The notes: generated by a model from the sequence alone, not told the origin. Shown: positions 35,263-45,805, numbered from the stretch's first letter. The stretch is DNA of 64,000 bases from Ferriphaselus sp. R-1 (GCF_000746095.1 NZ_JQKP01000001.1:62001-126000); one strand, 5' to 3'. A program made the numbers and translations.

Positions 35263-35768
35263 GTCCCGCCGCCCACATTGAGCGACTGTTTGATGTTCAG
35301 CGGTAGGTAGATCAGTTCCAGCTGGTTGCCGATGAGGGAGCCTACCCGATACGCATTGTCCACCGTATCGCCTTCCATCACCGTGTAGATCTGGGTGCCG
35401 CGCGCCAGTATGAACACCCGCCGGGGTGCATCCGGGCCGTGATATTGCCCCACATAGGCAAAGGGCAGCGGCGGTGCCGTCGGTACAGGAGGGGGCGGCG
35501 GCGGTGGCGGCGGTGGAGGGGGTGGCGGGACGTACCAGGACTTGGCCGCGAACGGATTGCCGTCCTCGCTCTCCTCCTGGGCCGCCTGCTTGCGTGGCTC
35601 GCTGCCGGTCATCTGCGCGGCTGATCCGCCGCCAGCGTGTGCGGCTGCCAGCGTGCGTGTGCGCGGTGCACTGACCACGGTCCCTGATTCTTGCGGCGGC
35701 GCAAAGGCGAGCGCCATCACGCCGGCCAGCACGCCGATCAGCAACAAGGTGCGCGGCTGCATGCTCAT
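35259..35768 (-). CDS. PilP/GspC-like periplasmic linker protein with polyproline tract
   Basis: 169 aa: N-terminal membrane anchor (TLLLIGVLAGVMALAFA), a disordered Gly/Ser/Glu region, an uninterrupted run of 14 prolines (about residues 80-93), and a small beta domain (PFAYVGQYHG... VFILARGTQIYTVMEGD) of the PilP/GspC homology-region type that contacts the secretin. Position just upstream of the secretin gene supports that role. It overlaps both neighbours by 4 bases. Confidence 0.75.
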   Translation of the reverse strand: MSMQPRTLLLIGVLAGVMALAFAPPQESGTVVSAPRTRTLAAAHAGGGSAAQMTGSEPRKQAAQEESEDGNPFAAKSWYVPPPPPPPPPPPPPPVPTAPPLPFAYVGQYHGPDAPRRVFILARGTQIYTVMEGDTVDNAYRVGSLIGNQLELIYLPLNIKQSLNVGGGT

Positions 35769-36415
35769 GCGTCCTCCGCGACGAAGAAGAGGACGAGCTT
35801 GATCTTGGCTTCCACTTCGGCCTCGCCGATCTTTTCCCGGCGGAACTCCACGTGCTCCAATGCCAGGAACGGCATCTCCGCCCGCAGTGCCGCCAGATAT
35901 TCGCGTATCTGCGGGTATTCGGCCACCACGGGCAGGGTGACCTGGTAACGGATCAGTCGCCCTTGTTTGCTGCGCACGGCTGCATATTCACCCTCGTCCA
36001 GCTCGATCTTCTGCTTTTCGGCCAGGGTGAACAGATGTTTGAGCCACTCCGGCGAGCTGTGCTCGGCGGGCAAGGCGCGGTAGAGTCTGGCCAGTTGGGC
36101 CTCCGGCAGCTGTTGCTGCTCCGTCGCCAACGTGCCGCTCTGTACCTTGTGCTGCAAGGTTTGCGCACTTTGCCGGGTGGTCACCAGCGTGGCCTTGGTC
36201 GGCACGATCACCGCGAGGTAGAACACCAGGTAGGCGGCGATCAGCCCCAATCCCAGCAGCCCCGGCCAGGCCAGATGCATGCGGATCTGGCGCTTCATCC
36301 AGGCGGCGTTCAGCCCGGGTGCATTGAGCCAGCGCCGGACGGAGAGTCCGGCAGCGCCGGCATCGATGGCGCGCGGGGCGAGCAAACCGTGCTTGAGGCG
36401 TGCGAACCAGCTCAT
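35765..36415 (-). CDS. PilO/GspM-like inner-membrane assembly protein
   Basis: 216 aa with one transmembrane helix (LLGLGLIAAYLVFYLAVIV, about 53-72), a coiled-coil stretch and a periplasmic ferredoxin-like domain (RYQVTLPVVAEYPQIREYLAAL), as in PilO/GspM. It overlaps the preceding gene by 4 bases (ATGA at 36415) and the following one likewise, indicating tight stoichiometric coupling. Confidence 0.75.
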   Translation of the reverse strand: MSWFARLKHGLLAPRAIDAGAAGLSVRRWLNAPGLNAAWMKRQIRMHLAWPGLLGLGLIAAYLVFYLAVIVPTKATLVTTRQSAQTLQHKVQSGTLATEQQQLPEAQLARLYRALPAEHSSPEWLKHLFTLAEKQKIELDEGEYAAVRSKQGRLIRYQVTLPVVAEYPQIREYLAALRAEMPFLALEHVEFRREKIGEAEVEAKIKLVLFFVAEDA

Positions 36416-36936
36416 CGGGCCCCCTTCCACTGGGCCAGCAAGGCGAAGCTCATGGGCCGCTCGGGGTCATCCAGCTCCAGCTGGTGGCTTTGCAGATAGA
36501 CGCCGCCGAACTCGGGCTGCTGTTCCAGACGATGGATGAAGTCCAGCATGGCGGCATAGTTCCGCGCTTCGCCATGGATCTTGACCTCGTGTCGAGCCGG
36601 GTCGGGATCCAGTCCGAGCAGGGCGATGTCATCTTCCACCGTCCGCTCGACGGCGAGGAACAGCGCGTCCCATGGCACAGCGGTCAGCCGCGTGACCTCG
36701 TGCAGTTGGTCCAACTCCAGAGTGGTGTCGCCGCCTCGCTGGACTTGATGCAGCAGACGTTTCGAGCTGCGTTCGAGCTGTTCCAGACTGTCCTCCCAGC
36801 CGGAAAGGCGCTCGCTCAGGTGGCTGTAATACATGCCGACCAAGGGCAGCGCGAGCAGGCTCAGGGCGAGCACGGCGACTCCCAGCCTGGGGAAGGGGCG
36901 GGCGCTGTGCTGGTAATCGAGATGAAGTCGCGGCAT
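36412..36936 (-). CDS. PilN-like inner-membrane assembly protein
   Basis: 174 aa with a short cytoplasmic N-terminus, one transmembrane helix (LGVAVLALSLLALPLVGMYY, about 18-37), a coiled coil (LEQLERSSKRLLHQV) and a periplasmic alpha/beta domain. PilN-type proteins bridge PilM and PilO. The start at ATG 36936 lies 5 bases after the preceding stop; the longer upstream frame is inside that gene. Confidence 0.72.
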   Translation of the reverse strand: MPRLHLDYQHSARPFPRLGVAVLALSLLALPLVGMYYSHLSERLSGWEDSLEQLERSSKRLLHQVQRGGDTTLELDQLHEVTRLTAVPWDALFLAVERTVEDDIALLGLDPDPARHEVKIHGEARNYAAMLDFIHRLEQQPEFGGVYLQSHQLELDDPERPMSFALLAQWKGAR

Positions 36937-36941
36937 CGCAG

Positions 36942-37761
36942 TCAGCCGTGCAGATACAGCGCAAAATGCCGGTCGCGCTCGGGTTCCAGCCCGGGCACGC
37001 CCGCTGGCTGGAAGTAGTGGAAATGCCAGCGCGTGCCCTCGGGCAGGACGGCACGCTGGGGCGACGAGATGAACACGTCCTGGGTCTGCACGTCGGCATC
37101 GGCCAGAAACGCCTCGCGTTCCAGCAGGGCGGGCAATTCCTGCGCCCAGGCATCGCTGCTGCGCAAGGTACGTACCCACACCCATTGGCCACTGCGCAAC
37201 AGCATCACGCACAGGTAGTTCTGTTCGACGATCACCAGCCACGCATCCTTGTCATGCAAGGCCGCCTGACTCTGGTTATAGGCCAGCATCAACAGTGGCT
37301 GGACCGAGTCCAGCACGAGCTGATGGCGTGTGCCGAGTTCGCGCAGGGCGCGCAACAGTTGCGCATCCACTGCACTGGCCATCTGCGGTTTGCCAGCCCG
37401 GTTCGGGCTGATGCGCAGCTCCCAGTCGGCGGCTTCGTCGCCATAGATCTCGCGGAACGTGTGCTCGGCGTAGGCGCGTTCCTCCTGTTCATCGCTCAAG
37501 GCATCGCTCCACGGGATCATGGCGTAACGAACGAAGTGGTTGGACAGCACCACGGTCGTCCGCGCCGACGCAGCGGCGAAGGTCGGCAGTGCCTGCTCCA
37601 GTGCTGCCAGTGTCGCCCCCCACGGTTCGGCATCGTCGTCCTGTCGCGCGCAGGGTACGATGCACTTATCCACCACCTCGCGCTGCCAGCCCAGCAAGGA
37701 GCGCTGTGCCCGCGCCTTGAGCAGGATCAGCTGGTCCGGGCCGAACACCACCCGCAACTCG

Positions 37762-37781
<20 letters not shown>
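36942..37781 (-). CDS. PilM/GspL-like cytoplasmic assembly protein
   Basis: 279 aa, no transmembrane helix, with an actin-like pattern (VVLSNHFVRYAMIPW, DSVQPLLMLAYN, AWLVIVEQNYLCVMLL) fitting the cytoplasmic domain of GspL or a diverged PilM. The GTG at 37781 follows AGGAGATCAACC, an excellent ribosome site, so I prefer it to the ATG 27 bases upstream, which lies deep in gspE. Genes for PilN-, PilO- and PilP-like proteins follow in order. Confidence 0.72.
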
Positions 37782-39462
<1,681 letters not shown>

Positions 39463-39492
39463 GACTGACGCTTGCTGTCCAGCTCGGCCCGG

Positions 39493-39918
39493 TCACCAGT
39501 TGGTGATGTCGGCGGCCTCCCCGGTACCGCCGGGCTGGCCATCCTTGCCGAGCGAGATCAGGTCATATTCGCCGTGTTCGCCGGGGATCTTGTAGACATA
39601 GGCGGCTCCCCAGGGGTCCATGGGCACGCCCTTGGTCAGATAGGGGCCGTCCCACTTTGCTTCGTTGGCAGGCTTGGTCACCAGCGCCGCCAGCCCCTCT
39701 TCCATGGCCGGATAGTGCCCGGTGTCCAGACGGAACTGGTCCAGTGCCTTTTCCAGTGCGTTGATCTGGGCCTTGGTCGCCTTGATCTCGGACTTGCCCA
39801 CCTGCGAGAAGTAGCGCGGTCCGACATAGGCGGCCAGCAGGCCGATGATGACCATCACCACCAGCAATTCGAGCAAAGTAAAGCCGCGCGTCCGGCGTGG
39901 CAGTGTGTAACGGTCCAT
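39493..39918 (-). CDS. gspG: major pseudopilin GspG
   Basis: 141 aa, prepilin motif TRG|FTLLELLVVMVIIGLLAA with Glu5 and a typical GspG globular domain: LDQFRLDTGHYPAMEEGLAAL, DGPYLTKGVPMDPWG and the C-terminal GEYDLISLGKDG (each read as separate motifs). This is the main pseudopilus subunit and the best evidence that the machine is type II secretion rather than a true pilus. ATG 39918 with GGGGAGAAACC upstream. It begins 10 bases after the kinase-like gene ends. Confidence 0.93.
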   Translation of the reverse strand: MDRYTLPRRTRGFTLLELLVVMVIIGLLAAYVGPRYFSQVGKSEIKATKAQINALEKALDQFRLDTGHYPAMEEGLAALVTKPANEAKWDGPYLTKGVPMDPWGAAYVYKIPGEHGEYDLISLGKDGQPGGTGEAADITNW

Positions 39919-39928
39919 GGTTTCTCCC

Positions 39929-40675
39929 CTAGCTGTGAAATTCCGATTCGGCTTCCGTGCTTGCGGCATACCTGGCCAAAGCTTTAGCCGACCAGCTGAC
40001 ACTGATGCGTGTCTCTGACCCGGTGTGTGTCACAGCGAATTTTCCGCCGTACAGCAAGGCGCGCTCCCTGATGGCGGGCAAGGCTGCGGGTTCCTCCGCA
40101 TGCTCCGGCGCAGATGGCGCGCCGGGCTGGCTGCCCGATATTTCCAGCCACAGCGTGCCGCCATGCTTGCGCAGCTCCAGCCTGATCTGGGTGGTCGGAC
40201 GATCCTTGGTCAGCAGCTCCACTGTTTCTTGCAGGATGCGGAACAGGGTGATGCGCAGCACGGCGGGGACATCGCTTTCTTCGATGCGCAGGACGCGCTC
40301 GATGCGCAGGTCAGGGCGAGCCATCTCCAGTCGCCGGAAGAACCAGGTGAGGGTGGCCAGCAAGCCCAGGTCATCGAGGATGGAGGGGCGCAGCTCGGCA
40401 GAGATGCGGCGCAGGTCGGCCAGCGTATCGACCACGATCGGGATCAGCCAGCGTATGGATTGTTCGGCTTTGTCCGTGGTTCCGTTCTGGATCTGCGCCG
40501 CCGCAGATTCGAGGGTGACCTTCACCAGACTCATCACCTGTCCGACGCCTCCGTGCAACTCAGTGGCGATACGCTGCCGGTCATGCTCCTGTTCATCCAG
40601 CAATTGCGCGAACAGGGTACGCAGCCGCTGATCCGAACGGCGTTCGCGGTGTTGCCAGCTTTGTTCAGTTCCCAT
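39929..40675 (-). CDS. degenerate NarX-type histidine kinase (probable pseudokinase)
   Basis: 248 aa, soluble, no sensor or membrane segment. A HisKA_3 dimerisation domain is clear: RQRIATELHGGVGQ around His41 and AELRPSILDDLGLLATL. The acidic residue after the His is replaced by Gly. The ATPase part is badly eroded: the N-box Asn is missing (ETVELLTKDRP) and the DDGxG loop reads ISGSQPG, although AIRERALLYGG remains. It is the first gene of the secretion cluster. A NarL-type partner would be the response regulator at 19.2 kb. It probably acts as a scaffold or phosphatase, if at all. Confidence 0.8.
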   Translation of the reverse strand: MGTEQSWQHRERRSDQRLRTLFAQLLDEQEHDRQRIATELHGGVGQVMSLVKVTLESAAAQIQNGTTDKAEQSIRWLIPIVVDTLADLRRISAELRPSILDDLGLLATLTWFFRRLEMARPDLRIERVLRIEESDVPAVLRITLFRILQETVELLTKDRPTTQIRLELRKHGGTLWLEISGSQPGAPSAPEHAEEPAALPAIRERALLYGGKFAVTHTGSETRISVSWSAKALARYAASTEAESEFHS

Positions 40676-40703
40676 GGTGCATCCCCAGCCTGTCGAGGGG
40701 GAA

Positions 40704-40732
40704 GTAGAACCCAACATCGAACCTTACGTCAA
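40704..40732 (-). promoter_or_regulatory. candidate promoter of the secretion cluster
   Basis: On the minus strand TTGACG (40732-40727) and TTCTAC (40709-40704) are spaced by 17 bases and lie 29 bases upstream of the kinase-like start. The -35 is good and the -10 is weak. Confidence 0.35.
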
Positions 40733-40753
40733 GCTGACTCTGGGCCCCGGACC

Positions 40754-42364
40754 TCAGTCATCGAGCGGAACATCGCGGGTTTCCGGCAGGAAGAACGTAC
40801 CGACGGCGAGCGCCAGCAGCAGCAAGGCGACCGGATACCAGAGTCCGGCGCGTGCATCGCCAGCCTGGACGCTGAGCAAGGTGATCATGAACGGCGACAT
40901 GCCGCCTATCCAGCCCGCGCTCAGATTGTGCGGCAGGGCGACGGCGGTGTAGCGGGTGCGGGCCGGGAACAGCTCCGCCAGGGTGGCCGTCTGCGGGCCG
41001 GTGATGAGCGCGACCGCCACCACCAACACCGCCAGCAGCAACAGGATCATGCTGCGGTCGACCTGCTGCGTATCGGCTTGCTCGCTCCACCCTGCGGCTT
41101 GCAGTGCGGCGGTCAGCTGCCGGGGCTGGAACCCGGCGAGTCCGGCTTGCTGGCCGATATGCACCGAGGTTCCCGTTCCTGCCGGTGCGGGGATGAGCGT
41201 GTAGGTCACGCCGAGCTTGGCCAGCAACTCCTGGTTACGTTCGCAATCGTTGCGCGCGGCGACGAACGGACTGTAGGCGCAAGCGGCTCCGTGCAGCTCC
41301 ACGGTGACTTCACGTTCGAAGCGTTCCAGTGCGGGGTTGCCATAATGGATCAGCCCGCTGTACACGGGGAAGATGCTCAGGCTGCCCAGCAGCAAGCCAG
41401 CCAATAGCACGGGCCGCCGCCCGATGCGGTCCGACAGCCAGCCGAACAGGATGGTCAGCGGGAACAGCAGCAAGGTGCTGGTCATCACCAAGGTTCCGGC
41501 CAGATGCGGGTCCAGTCTGACCACGCTCTTAAGGAACACGTTGGTATACACCTGCGACGAGAAGAACAGCAGGGAGCCGCCCGCCGACAGGCAGAAGAAC
41601 AGCAGCGCCATCCGGCCCCGCGTCTGCGGGTCGGCGAAACACTCGCGCAGCGGCGCGCTGGCGAGTGTCCGGTTCTCGCGCATGCGGCTGAACACGGGCG
41701 ACTCATGCAGGTTCAAGCGACTCTTCAGCGAGATCAGCAGCAACACGGCGGAGAACAGGAAGGGCACGCGCCAGCCCCAGGCGTTGAAGTCGTCGCCGCT
41801 CAGGTAGGCTTGCAGGGCGAGTATCTGCAGGGTGGAGACGAGAATGCCCAGCGGCCCCATCAACTGCAGCACGCTGGTGTAGATGCCGCGCCGGTGCGCG
41901 GGCGCATGTTCGGTCAGGTAGACCGCCGAGCCGCCGATCTCGCCGCCGACCGAGAATCCCTGTAGCAGACGCAGCACCAGCAACAGCGCCGGAGCCAGCA
42001 GGCCGACCTGTTGGTAGGTGGGCAGCAGGCCGACGGCGAAGGTTGCTCCGCCCATCAAGACCAGAGTGGCGATGAAGACGGGGCGGCGGCCATATTTGTC
42101 AGCCAGCGACCCGAACAGGGCGGCACCCAGTGGGCGCACCAGCATCCCCACGCCGAACGTGGCCAGGCTGGCCAGCAAGGCCGCCACCGGGTTGTCGGGC
42201 GGGAAGAACAATACGCTGAAATAGGTCGCCAGCGAGGCGAAGGTCAGGAAGTCGTACCACTCCAGAAAGGTGCCGAAACAGGCCGCGATCACGACCTTGC
42301 GCTGGATGGTGCGGCTATCCGGCGTGGGGTTCCCGGCGTGTACGGGCGGGCGGCTGCCGGGCAT
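40754..42364 (-). CDS. MFS transporter, metabolite:H+ symporter (ShiA/ProP-like) type
   Basis: 536-aa, 12-helix transporter. Motifs: FLEWYDFLTFA in helix 1, the MFS signature GSLADKYGRRPV after helix 2, LLQGFSVGGEIGGSAVYL in helix 4-5 and GWLSDRIGRRPV in the second half. About 100 extra residues form a soluble loop (about 325-430, with HGAACAYSPFVAARNDC) between helices 8 and 9 (approximate). The substrate is likely a small carboxylate or amino-acid-like solute, not determinable here. It starts 6 bases after trpE ends. Confidence 0.85.
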   Translation of the reverse strand: MPGSRPPVHAGNPTPDSRTIQRKVVIAACFGTFLEWYDFLTFASLATYFSVLFFPPDNPVAALLASLATFGVGMLVRPLGAALFGSLADKYGRRPVFIATLVLMGGATFAVGLLPTYQQVGLLAPALLLVLRLLQGFSVGGEIGGSAVYLTEHAPAHRRGIYTSVLQLMGPLGILVSTLQILALQAYLSGDDFNAWGWRVPFLFSAVLLLISLKSRLNLHESPVFSRMRENRTLASAPLRECFADPQTRGRMALLFFCLSAGGSLLFFSSQVYTNVFLKSVVRLDPHLAGTLVMTSTLLLFPLTILFGWLSDRIGRRPVLLAGLLLGSLSIFPVYSGLIHYGNPALERFEREVTVELHGAACAYSPFVAARNDCERNQELLAKLGVTYTLIPAPAGTGTSVHIGQQAGLAGFQPRQLTAALQAAGWSEQADTQQVDRSMILLLLAVLVVAVALITGPQTATLAELFPARTRYTAVALPHNLSAGWIGGMSPFMITLLSVQAGDARAGLWYPVALLLLALAVGTFFLPETRDVPLDD

Positions 42365-42369
42365 GAGGC

Positions 42370-43857
42370 CTAGCGGTGGACCGCCGCGTCCAGTCCGTCC
42401 AGCACCATCTCGGCGGCGCGCAGCACGGCGCGTGCCTTGTTCTGCGTCTCCTGCCATTCGCTGTCGGGCACCGAGTCGGCGACGATGCCCGCACCGGCCT
42501 GGACGTAGAGCATCTGGTCTTTCACCACAGCGGTGCGCAGGGCGATGGCCACGTCCATGTCGCCGTTGAAGCCGAGGTAGCCCACCGCGCCTGCGTAGAT
42601 GCCACGCTTGGTCGGCTCCAGCTCGTCGATGATCTCCATCGCTCGCACTTTGGCCGCGCCGCTCACGGTACCGGCGGGGAAGGTGGCTTTCAGCACATCC
42701 ATCGCGGTGAGGCCTTCTTTCAGCTTGGCTTCCACGTTGGAGACGATGTGCATCACGTGCGAGTAGCGCTCGATCACCATCTTGTCGGTGAGTTTCACCG
42801 TGCCATTCCGGGCGACGCGGCCAATGTCGTTACGGCCCAGGTCGATCAGCATCAGGTGTTCGGCCAGTTCCTTGGGGTCGGCCAGCAGCTCTTGTTCCAG
42901 CGCCTTGTCCTGTTGCGCTGTCTGGCCGCGCGGACGGGTACCGGCGATGGGACGCACGGTGACGGTGTCGTTCTCCAGGCGCGCCAATATCTCCGGCGAG
43001 GAGCCGACCACGTGGTGGTCGCCCATGTCGTAATAGAACATGTAGGGCGAGGGATTGATGCTGCGCAGGGCGCGGTACAGCGACAGTGGCTGGGCCGGGA
43101 AGGGCTGCGCCATGCGTTGCGCCAGCACTACCTGCATGATGTCGCCGTCGAAGATGTAGCGCTTGGCCTTTTCCACCGCCGCCTTGAATGCTACCTCGCC
43201 AAACTCTGAACGAGCTTCGCTGCTCGGCATCGCCGGGGCGAACGGAATATGGACGGGCAGATGCAACATGCCGACCAGTTCGCGCAGGCGGTGGCGTGCG
43301 ATCGAATAGGCATCTTCCATGGCTGGGTCGGCATAGACGATGAAGATCAGCTTGCCGGACAGGTTGTCGATCACCACCAGCTGTTCGGTCAGCATCAGCA
43401 GGATGTCGGGCGTGCCGATCACGTCCTGCTTTTGCGTGCGCGCCAACTTGGGCTCGATATAACGCACCGTGTCGTAGCCGAAGTAACCCGCCAGCCCGCC
43501 GGTGAAGCGCGGCAGGCCGGTCAGCGGCGCGACCTTGAAGCGCGCCTGGTACTCGGCGATGTAATCGAGCGGGTTGGCGACCTGTTGCGTCGTCTCATGT
43601 CCGCGTTCATGGAGCGTAGCCTGATGGCCGCGCACCACGATGCGGGTCTCGGCGGGCAGGCCGATGAAGGAATAGCGGCCAAAACGCTCGCCGCCCTGCA
43701 CCGATTCCAGCAGGTAGGAGAACGGCTTGTTCGCCAGCTTGAGATAGAGCGAGAGCGGGGTATCGAGGTCGGCGAACGTCTCGCAGACCAGCGGGATGCG
43801 GTTGTAGCCCTGCGCGGCGAGGGCGTTGAATTCAGATTCGGTGATCGGGGTCAGCAT
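42370..43857 (-). CDS. trpE: anthranilate synthase component I
   Basis: 495-aa TrpE converting chorismate to anthranilate with ammonia supplied by TrpG. It has the Trp feedback site region [14 protein letters not shown], and the chorismate-binding core with [28 protein letters not shown] and [12 protein letters not shown]. The genes trpGDC, which often follow in betaproteobacteria, are replaced here by an MFS gene. A Trp-codon leader and hairpins precede it, so expression is probably controlled by tryptophan. Confidence 0.95.
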   Translation of the reverse strand: MLTPITESEFNALAAQGYNRIPLVCETFADLDTPLSLYLKLANKPFSYLLESVQGGERFGRYSFIGLPAETRIVVRGHQATLHERGHETTQQVANPLDYIAEYQARFKVAPLTGLPRFTGGLAGYFGYDTVRYIEPKLARTQKQDVIGTPDILLMLTEQLVVIDNLSGKLIFIVYADPAMEDAYSIARHRLRELVGMLHLPVHIPFAPAMPSSEARSEFGEVAFKAAVEKAKRYIFDGDIMQVVLAQRMAQPFPAQPLSLYRALRSINPSPYMFYYDMGDHHVVGSSPEILARLENDTVTVRPIAGTRPRGQTAQQDKALEQELLADPKELAEHLMLIDLGRNDIGRVARNGTVKLTDKMVIERYSHVMHIVSNVEAKLKEGLTAMDVLKATFPAGTVSGAAKVRAMEIIDELEPTKRGIYAGAVGYLGFNGDMDVAIALRTAVVKDQMLYVQAGAGIVADSVPDSEWQETQNKARAVLRAAEMVLDGLDAAVHR

Positions 43858-43860
43858 GAT

Positions 43861-43933
43861 GGCTCCAGAAAAGTAGAACGACAGGTGAACGGAAACTCAG
43901 TTCACCATCGCCAACTCGTCCTGTGCAGGAGCC
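43861..43933 (-). promoter_or_regulatory. trpE leader RNA with alternative hairpins
   Basis: On the minus strand, GGCTCC (43933-43928) can pair with GGAGCC (43866-43861), which contains the trpE ribosome binding site. GGTGAAC (43890-43884 complement) pairs with GTTCACC (43906-43900) as a perfect 7-bp stem right at the leader Trp codons. A competing stem between AGGACGA and TCGTTCT is possible. This is an attenuator layout; no strong U-run is seen, so control may be translational. Confidence 0.6.
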
Positions 43934-43940
43934 GTTCCAT
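43902..43940 (-). CDS. trpL: trpL leader peptide
   Basis: A 12-codon frame, M-E-R-L-L-H-R-T-S-W-R-W-stop, begins 1 base after the gph stop and ends 44 bases before trpE. Two of its last three codons are TGG. The stop codon lies inside the 7-bp hairpin stem downstream. Ribosome stalling at these codons under Trp shortage would open the hairpin, the classic attenuation logic. A weak AAGG lies upstream as ribosome site. Confidence 0.65.
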   Translation of the reverse strand: MERLLHRTSWRW

Positions 43941-43941
43941 C

Positions 43942-44637
43942 TCAGACCTTGCGCACCAGCGGCAGCACGCCCATCAGATCGGTAATCACCGCGTCGATGT
44001 CCAGCGTCTCCACCGGCTCGCCGTGGTTGTAGCCGTAAGGCACGCAGAGGATGGGGCAACCGGCAGCGCGGGCAGCTTGCGAATCGCTCAAGGAATCGCC
44101 CACCAGCAGCAGATTTTCAATGGCGCAGCCGAAGAACTTGGCGGCGTGCAGCAACGGCATCGGGTGCGGTTTCTTCTCTGGCAAGGTGTCGCCCGCCAGC
44201 ACGATCTCGAAATACGGTGCCAGACCGGAGGCTTTGAGGATCGGGTCGGTGTAGCGCATCACCTTATTGGTGATGCAGCCGAGGCGAAAACCCGCTGCCT
44301 TCATCGCGTCCAGACCGGCCACCACATTGGCAAAGGGCTGGCTCACGCAGGCCAGTTCGGTGTAATGCTGCTCGAAGATCGGCAGCGCTTCGTCGAACAG
44401 CGCGGCGTCCGGCTCGGCGTACATATCGCCGGTCAATGCGCGCTTCACCAGCCAGTGGATGCCGTTGCCGATGTAGCTCATCAGCAGTTCTTGCGAAACG
44501 GGCGCGCGGCCCATGTCGCGCAACATGCGGTTGGCGGATTCGGCGAGTTCGGGGGCGGTGTGGAGCAGGGTGCCGTCAAGGTCGATGACGATGGCGGCAG
44601 CGTTAATGGGATTTTGCGGGCTTACTTGGAGCTTCAT
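43942..44637 (-). CDS. gph: phosphoglycolate phosphatase
   Basis: 231-aa HAD-superfamily phosphatase that removes 2-phosphoglycolate formed by DNA repair or RuBisCO oxygenation. Motifs: VIDLDGTLLHTAPE (nucleophile Asp), GCITNK, the Lys in LPEKKPHPMPL and LLVGDSLSDSQAA. It sits in the rpe - lipoprotein - gph - trpE order common in betaproteobacteria and overlaps the lipoprotein gene by 35 bases. Confidence 0.93.
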   Translation of the reverse strand: MKLQVSPQNPINAAAIVIDLDGTLLHTAPELAESANRMLRDMGRAPVSQELLMSYIGNGIHWLVKRALTGDMYAEPDAALFDEALPIFEQHYTELACVSQPFANVVAGLDAMKAAGFRLGCITNKVMRYTDPILKASGLAPYFEIVLAGDTLPEKKPHPMPLLHAAKFFGCAIENLLLVGDSLSDSQAARAAGCPILCVPYGYNHGEPVETLDIDAVITDLMGVLPLVRKV

Positions 44638-45076
44638 CGTGTTCGGTCTTCTTTGCGCCGGACTTGCCAGCGGGGTCTGTCTTTTCATCGGCAGCGGGCT
44701 TCTCGTGCTTGCCGGATTTCTCTTCCGCCTTGGCATCGGCTGTCTTTTCGTCCTTGCCACCCTCAGCCTCGGCATCCGCCGCAGCCGGGGCTGAAGCGGC
44801 CACCGGCACCACATTGCTCATGGTCGGGTCGATGTGGCCGCCTTTGATGTCACCATCCGCCTTCTTCCAGCCCGCCAGCACCGAGGAAGGGCTGTGCGCG
44901 TCGTTCTCTTTCATGCAGGCTTCGGGCACTTTTTGCGACACGCGGCAGGCATAGCCCACCGCTTCCGCATCCAGTACCTTGGGGTCGGGCGCGCCATCCC
45001 GCATCGCCTTGAGCTTGTCGCATCCGGACAGGGCCAGGGCGGCCAGCAACAGCAGGGTGAGATGGCGGATGGCCAT
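44603..45076 (-). CDS. lipoprotein with Lys/Glu/Ala-rich tail
   Basis: 157 aa; signal peptide with lipobox (LALSGCDK, Cys near 19). Residues 20-75 form a small conserved-looking region with two Cys (YACRVSQKVPEACMKEND). The rest is a highly charged, low-complexity tail (DEKTADAKAEEKSGKHEKP), probably disordered. Function unknown. It lies between rpe (4 bases) and gph (35-base overlap) in a metabolic operon. Confidence 0.75.
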   Translation of the reverse strand: MAIRHLTLLLLAALALSGCDKLKAMRDGAPDPKVLDAEAVGYACRVSQKVPEACMKENDAHSPSSVLAGWKKADGDIKGGHIDPTMSNVVPVAASAPAAADAEAEGGKDEKTADAKAEEKSGKHEKPAADEKTDPAGKSGAKKTEHDEAPSKPAKSH

Positions 45077-45080
45077 GACG

Positions 45081-45767
45081 TTACTTGCCGACCTTGGCCA
45101 GTTCGGCGCGCAGTTCGCCGATGATGGTGTTGTAGTGATTCTTGTCAGCCGCATTCTTCTTGCCGAACACCGCCGAGCCTGCCACGAAGGTATCCACACC
45201 GGCTTCCGCCACTTCGCGAATGTTGGCCGGGCCGACGCCACCGTCGATCTCCAGACGGCAGTTGTAGCCGCCGGCGTCGATCATCTTGCGCACGGCGCGT
45301 GCCTTGTCCAGCACGTAGGGGATGAACTTCTGGCCGCCGAAGCCGGGGTTGACGGACATCAGCAGCACCATGTCCAGCTTGGGCAGGGTGTATTCCAGGA
45401 TGTCCAGCGGGGTGGCCGGGTTGAACACCAGACCGGCCTTGCAACCCAATTCCTTGATCAGGCCGATGGTGCGGTCAACGTGCTCGGAGGCTTCTGGGTG
45501 GAAAGTGATGTAGGTCGCGCCCGCCTTGGCGAAGTCAGGGATGATGCGATCCACCGGCTTGACCATCAGATGCACGTCGATCGGCGCGGTCACGCCATGC
45601 TTGCGCAGCGCCTCGCACACCAGCGGACCGATGGTCAGGTTCGGCACGTAATGGTTGTCCATCACGTCGAAGTGCACGATGTCAGCGCCGGAGGCGAGGA
45701 CGTTATCGACTTCTTCGCCCAGTTTGGCGAAATCGGCGGACAGGATGCTCGGTGCGATCTGGTACAT
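45081..45767 (-). CDS. rpe: ribulose-phosphate 3-epimerase
   Basis: 228-aa TIM-barrel epimerase for ribulose-5-phosphate and xylulose-5-phosphate. Motifs: [43 protein letters not shown] and [11 protein letters not shown]. The ATG at 45767 gives the family length. It is the first gene of the rpe-gph-trpE operon and, with rpiA at 15.8 kb, serves the pentose phosphate or Calvin cycle. Confidence 0.95.
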   Translation of the reverse strand: MYQIAPSILSADFAKLGEEVDNVLASGADIVHFDVMDNHYVPNLTIGPLVCEALRKHGVTAPIDVHLMVKPVDRIIPDFAKAGATYITFHPEASEHVDRTIGLIKELGCKAGLVFNPATPLDILEYTLPKLDMVLLMSVNPGFGGQKFIPYVLDKARAVRKMIDAGGYNCRLEIDGGVGPANIREVAEAGVDTFVAGSAVFGKKNAADKNHYNTIIGELRAELAKVGK

Positions 45768-45805
45768 GGCAAAAACCTCAATCAAATAAAAAATTCAAGG
45801 CGAGC

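Noticed and set aside
35490-35535. GC-only repeat considered as a CRISPR or simple-repeat locus
   Set aside because: It is the proline-tract coding sequence of a well-supported gene. There are no spaced repeats, and no CRISPR array exists anywhere in the window.
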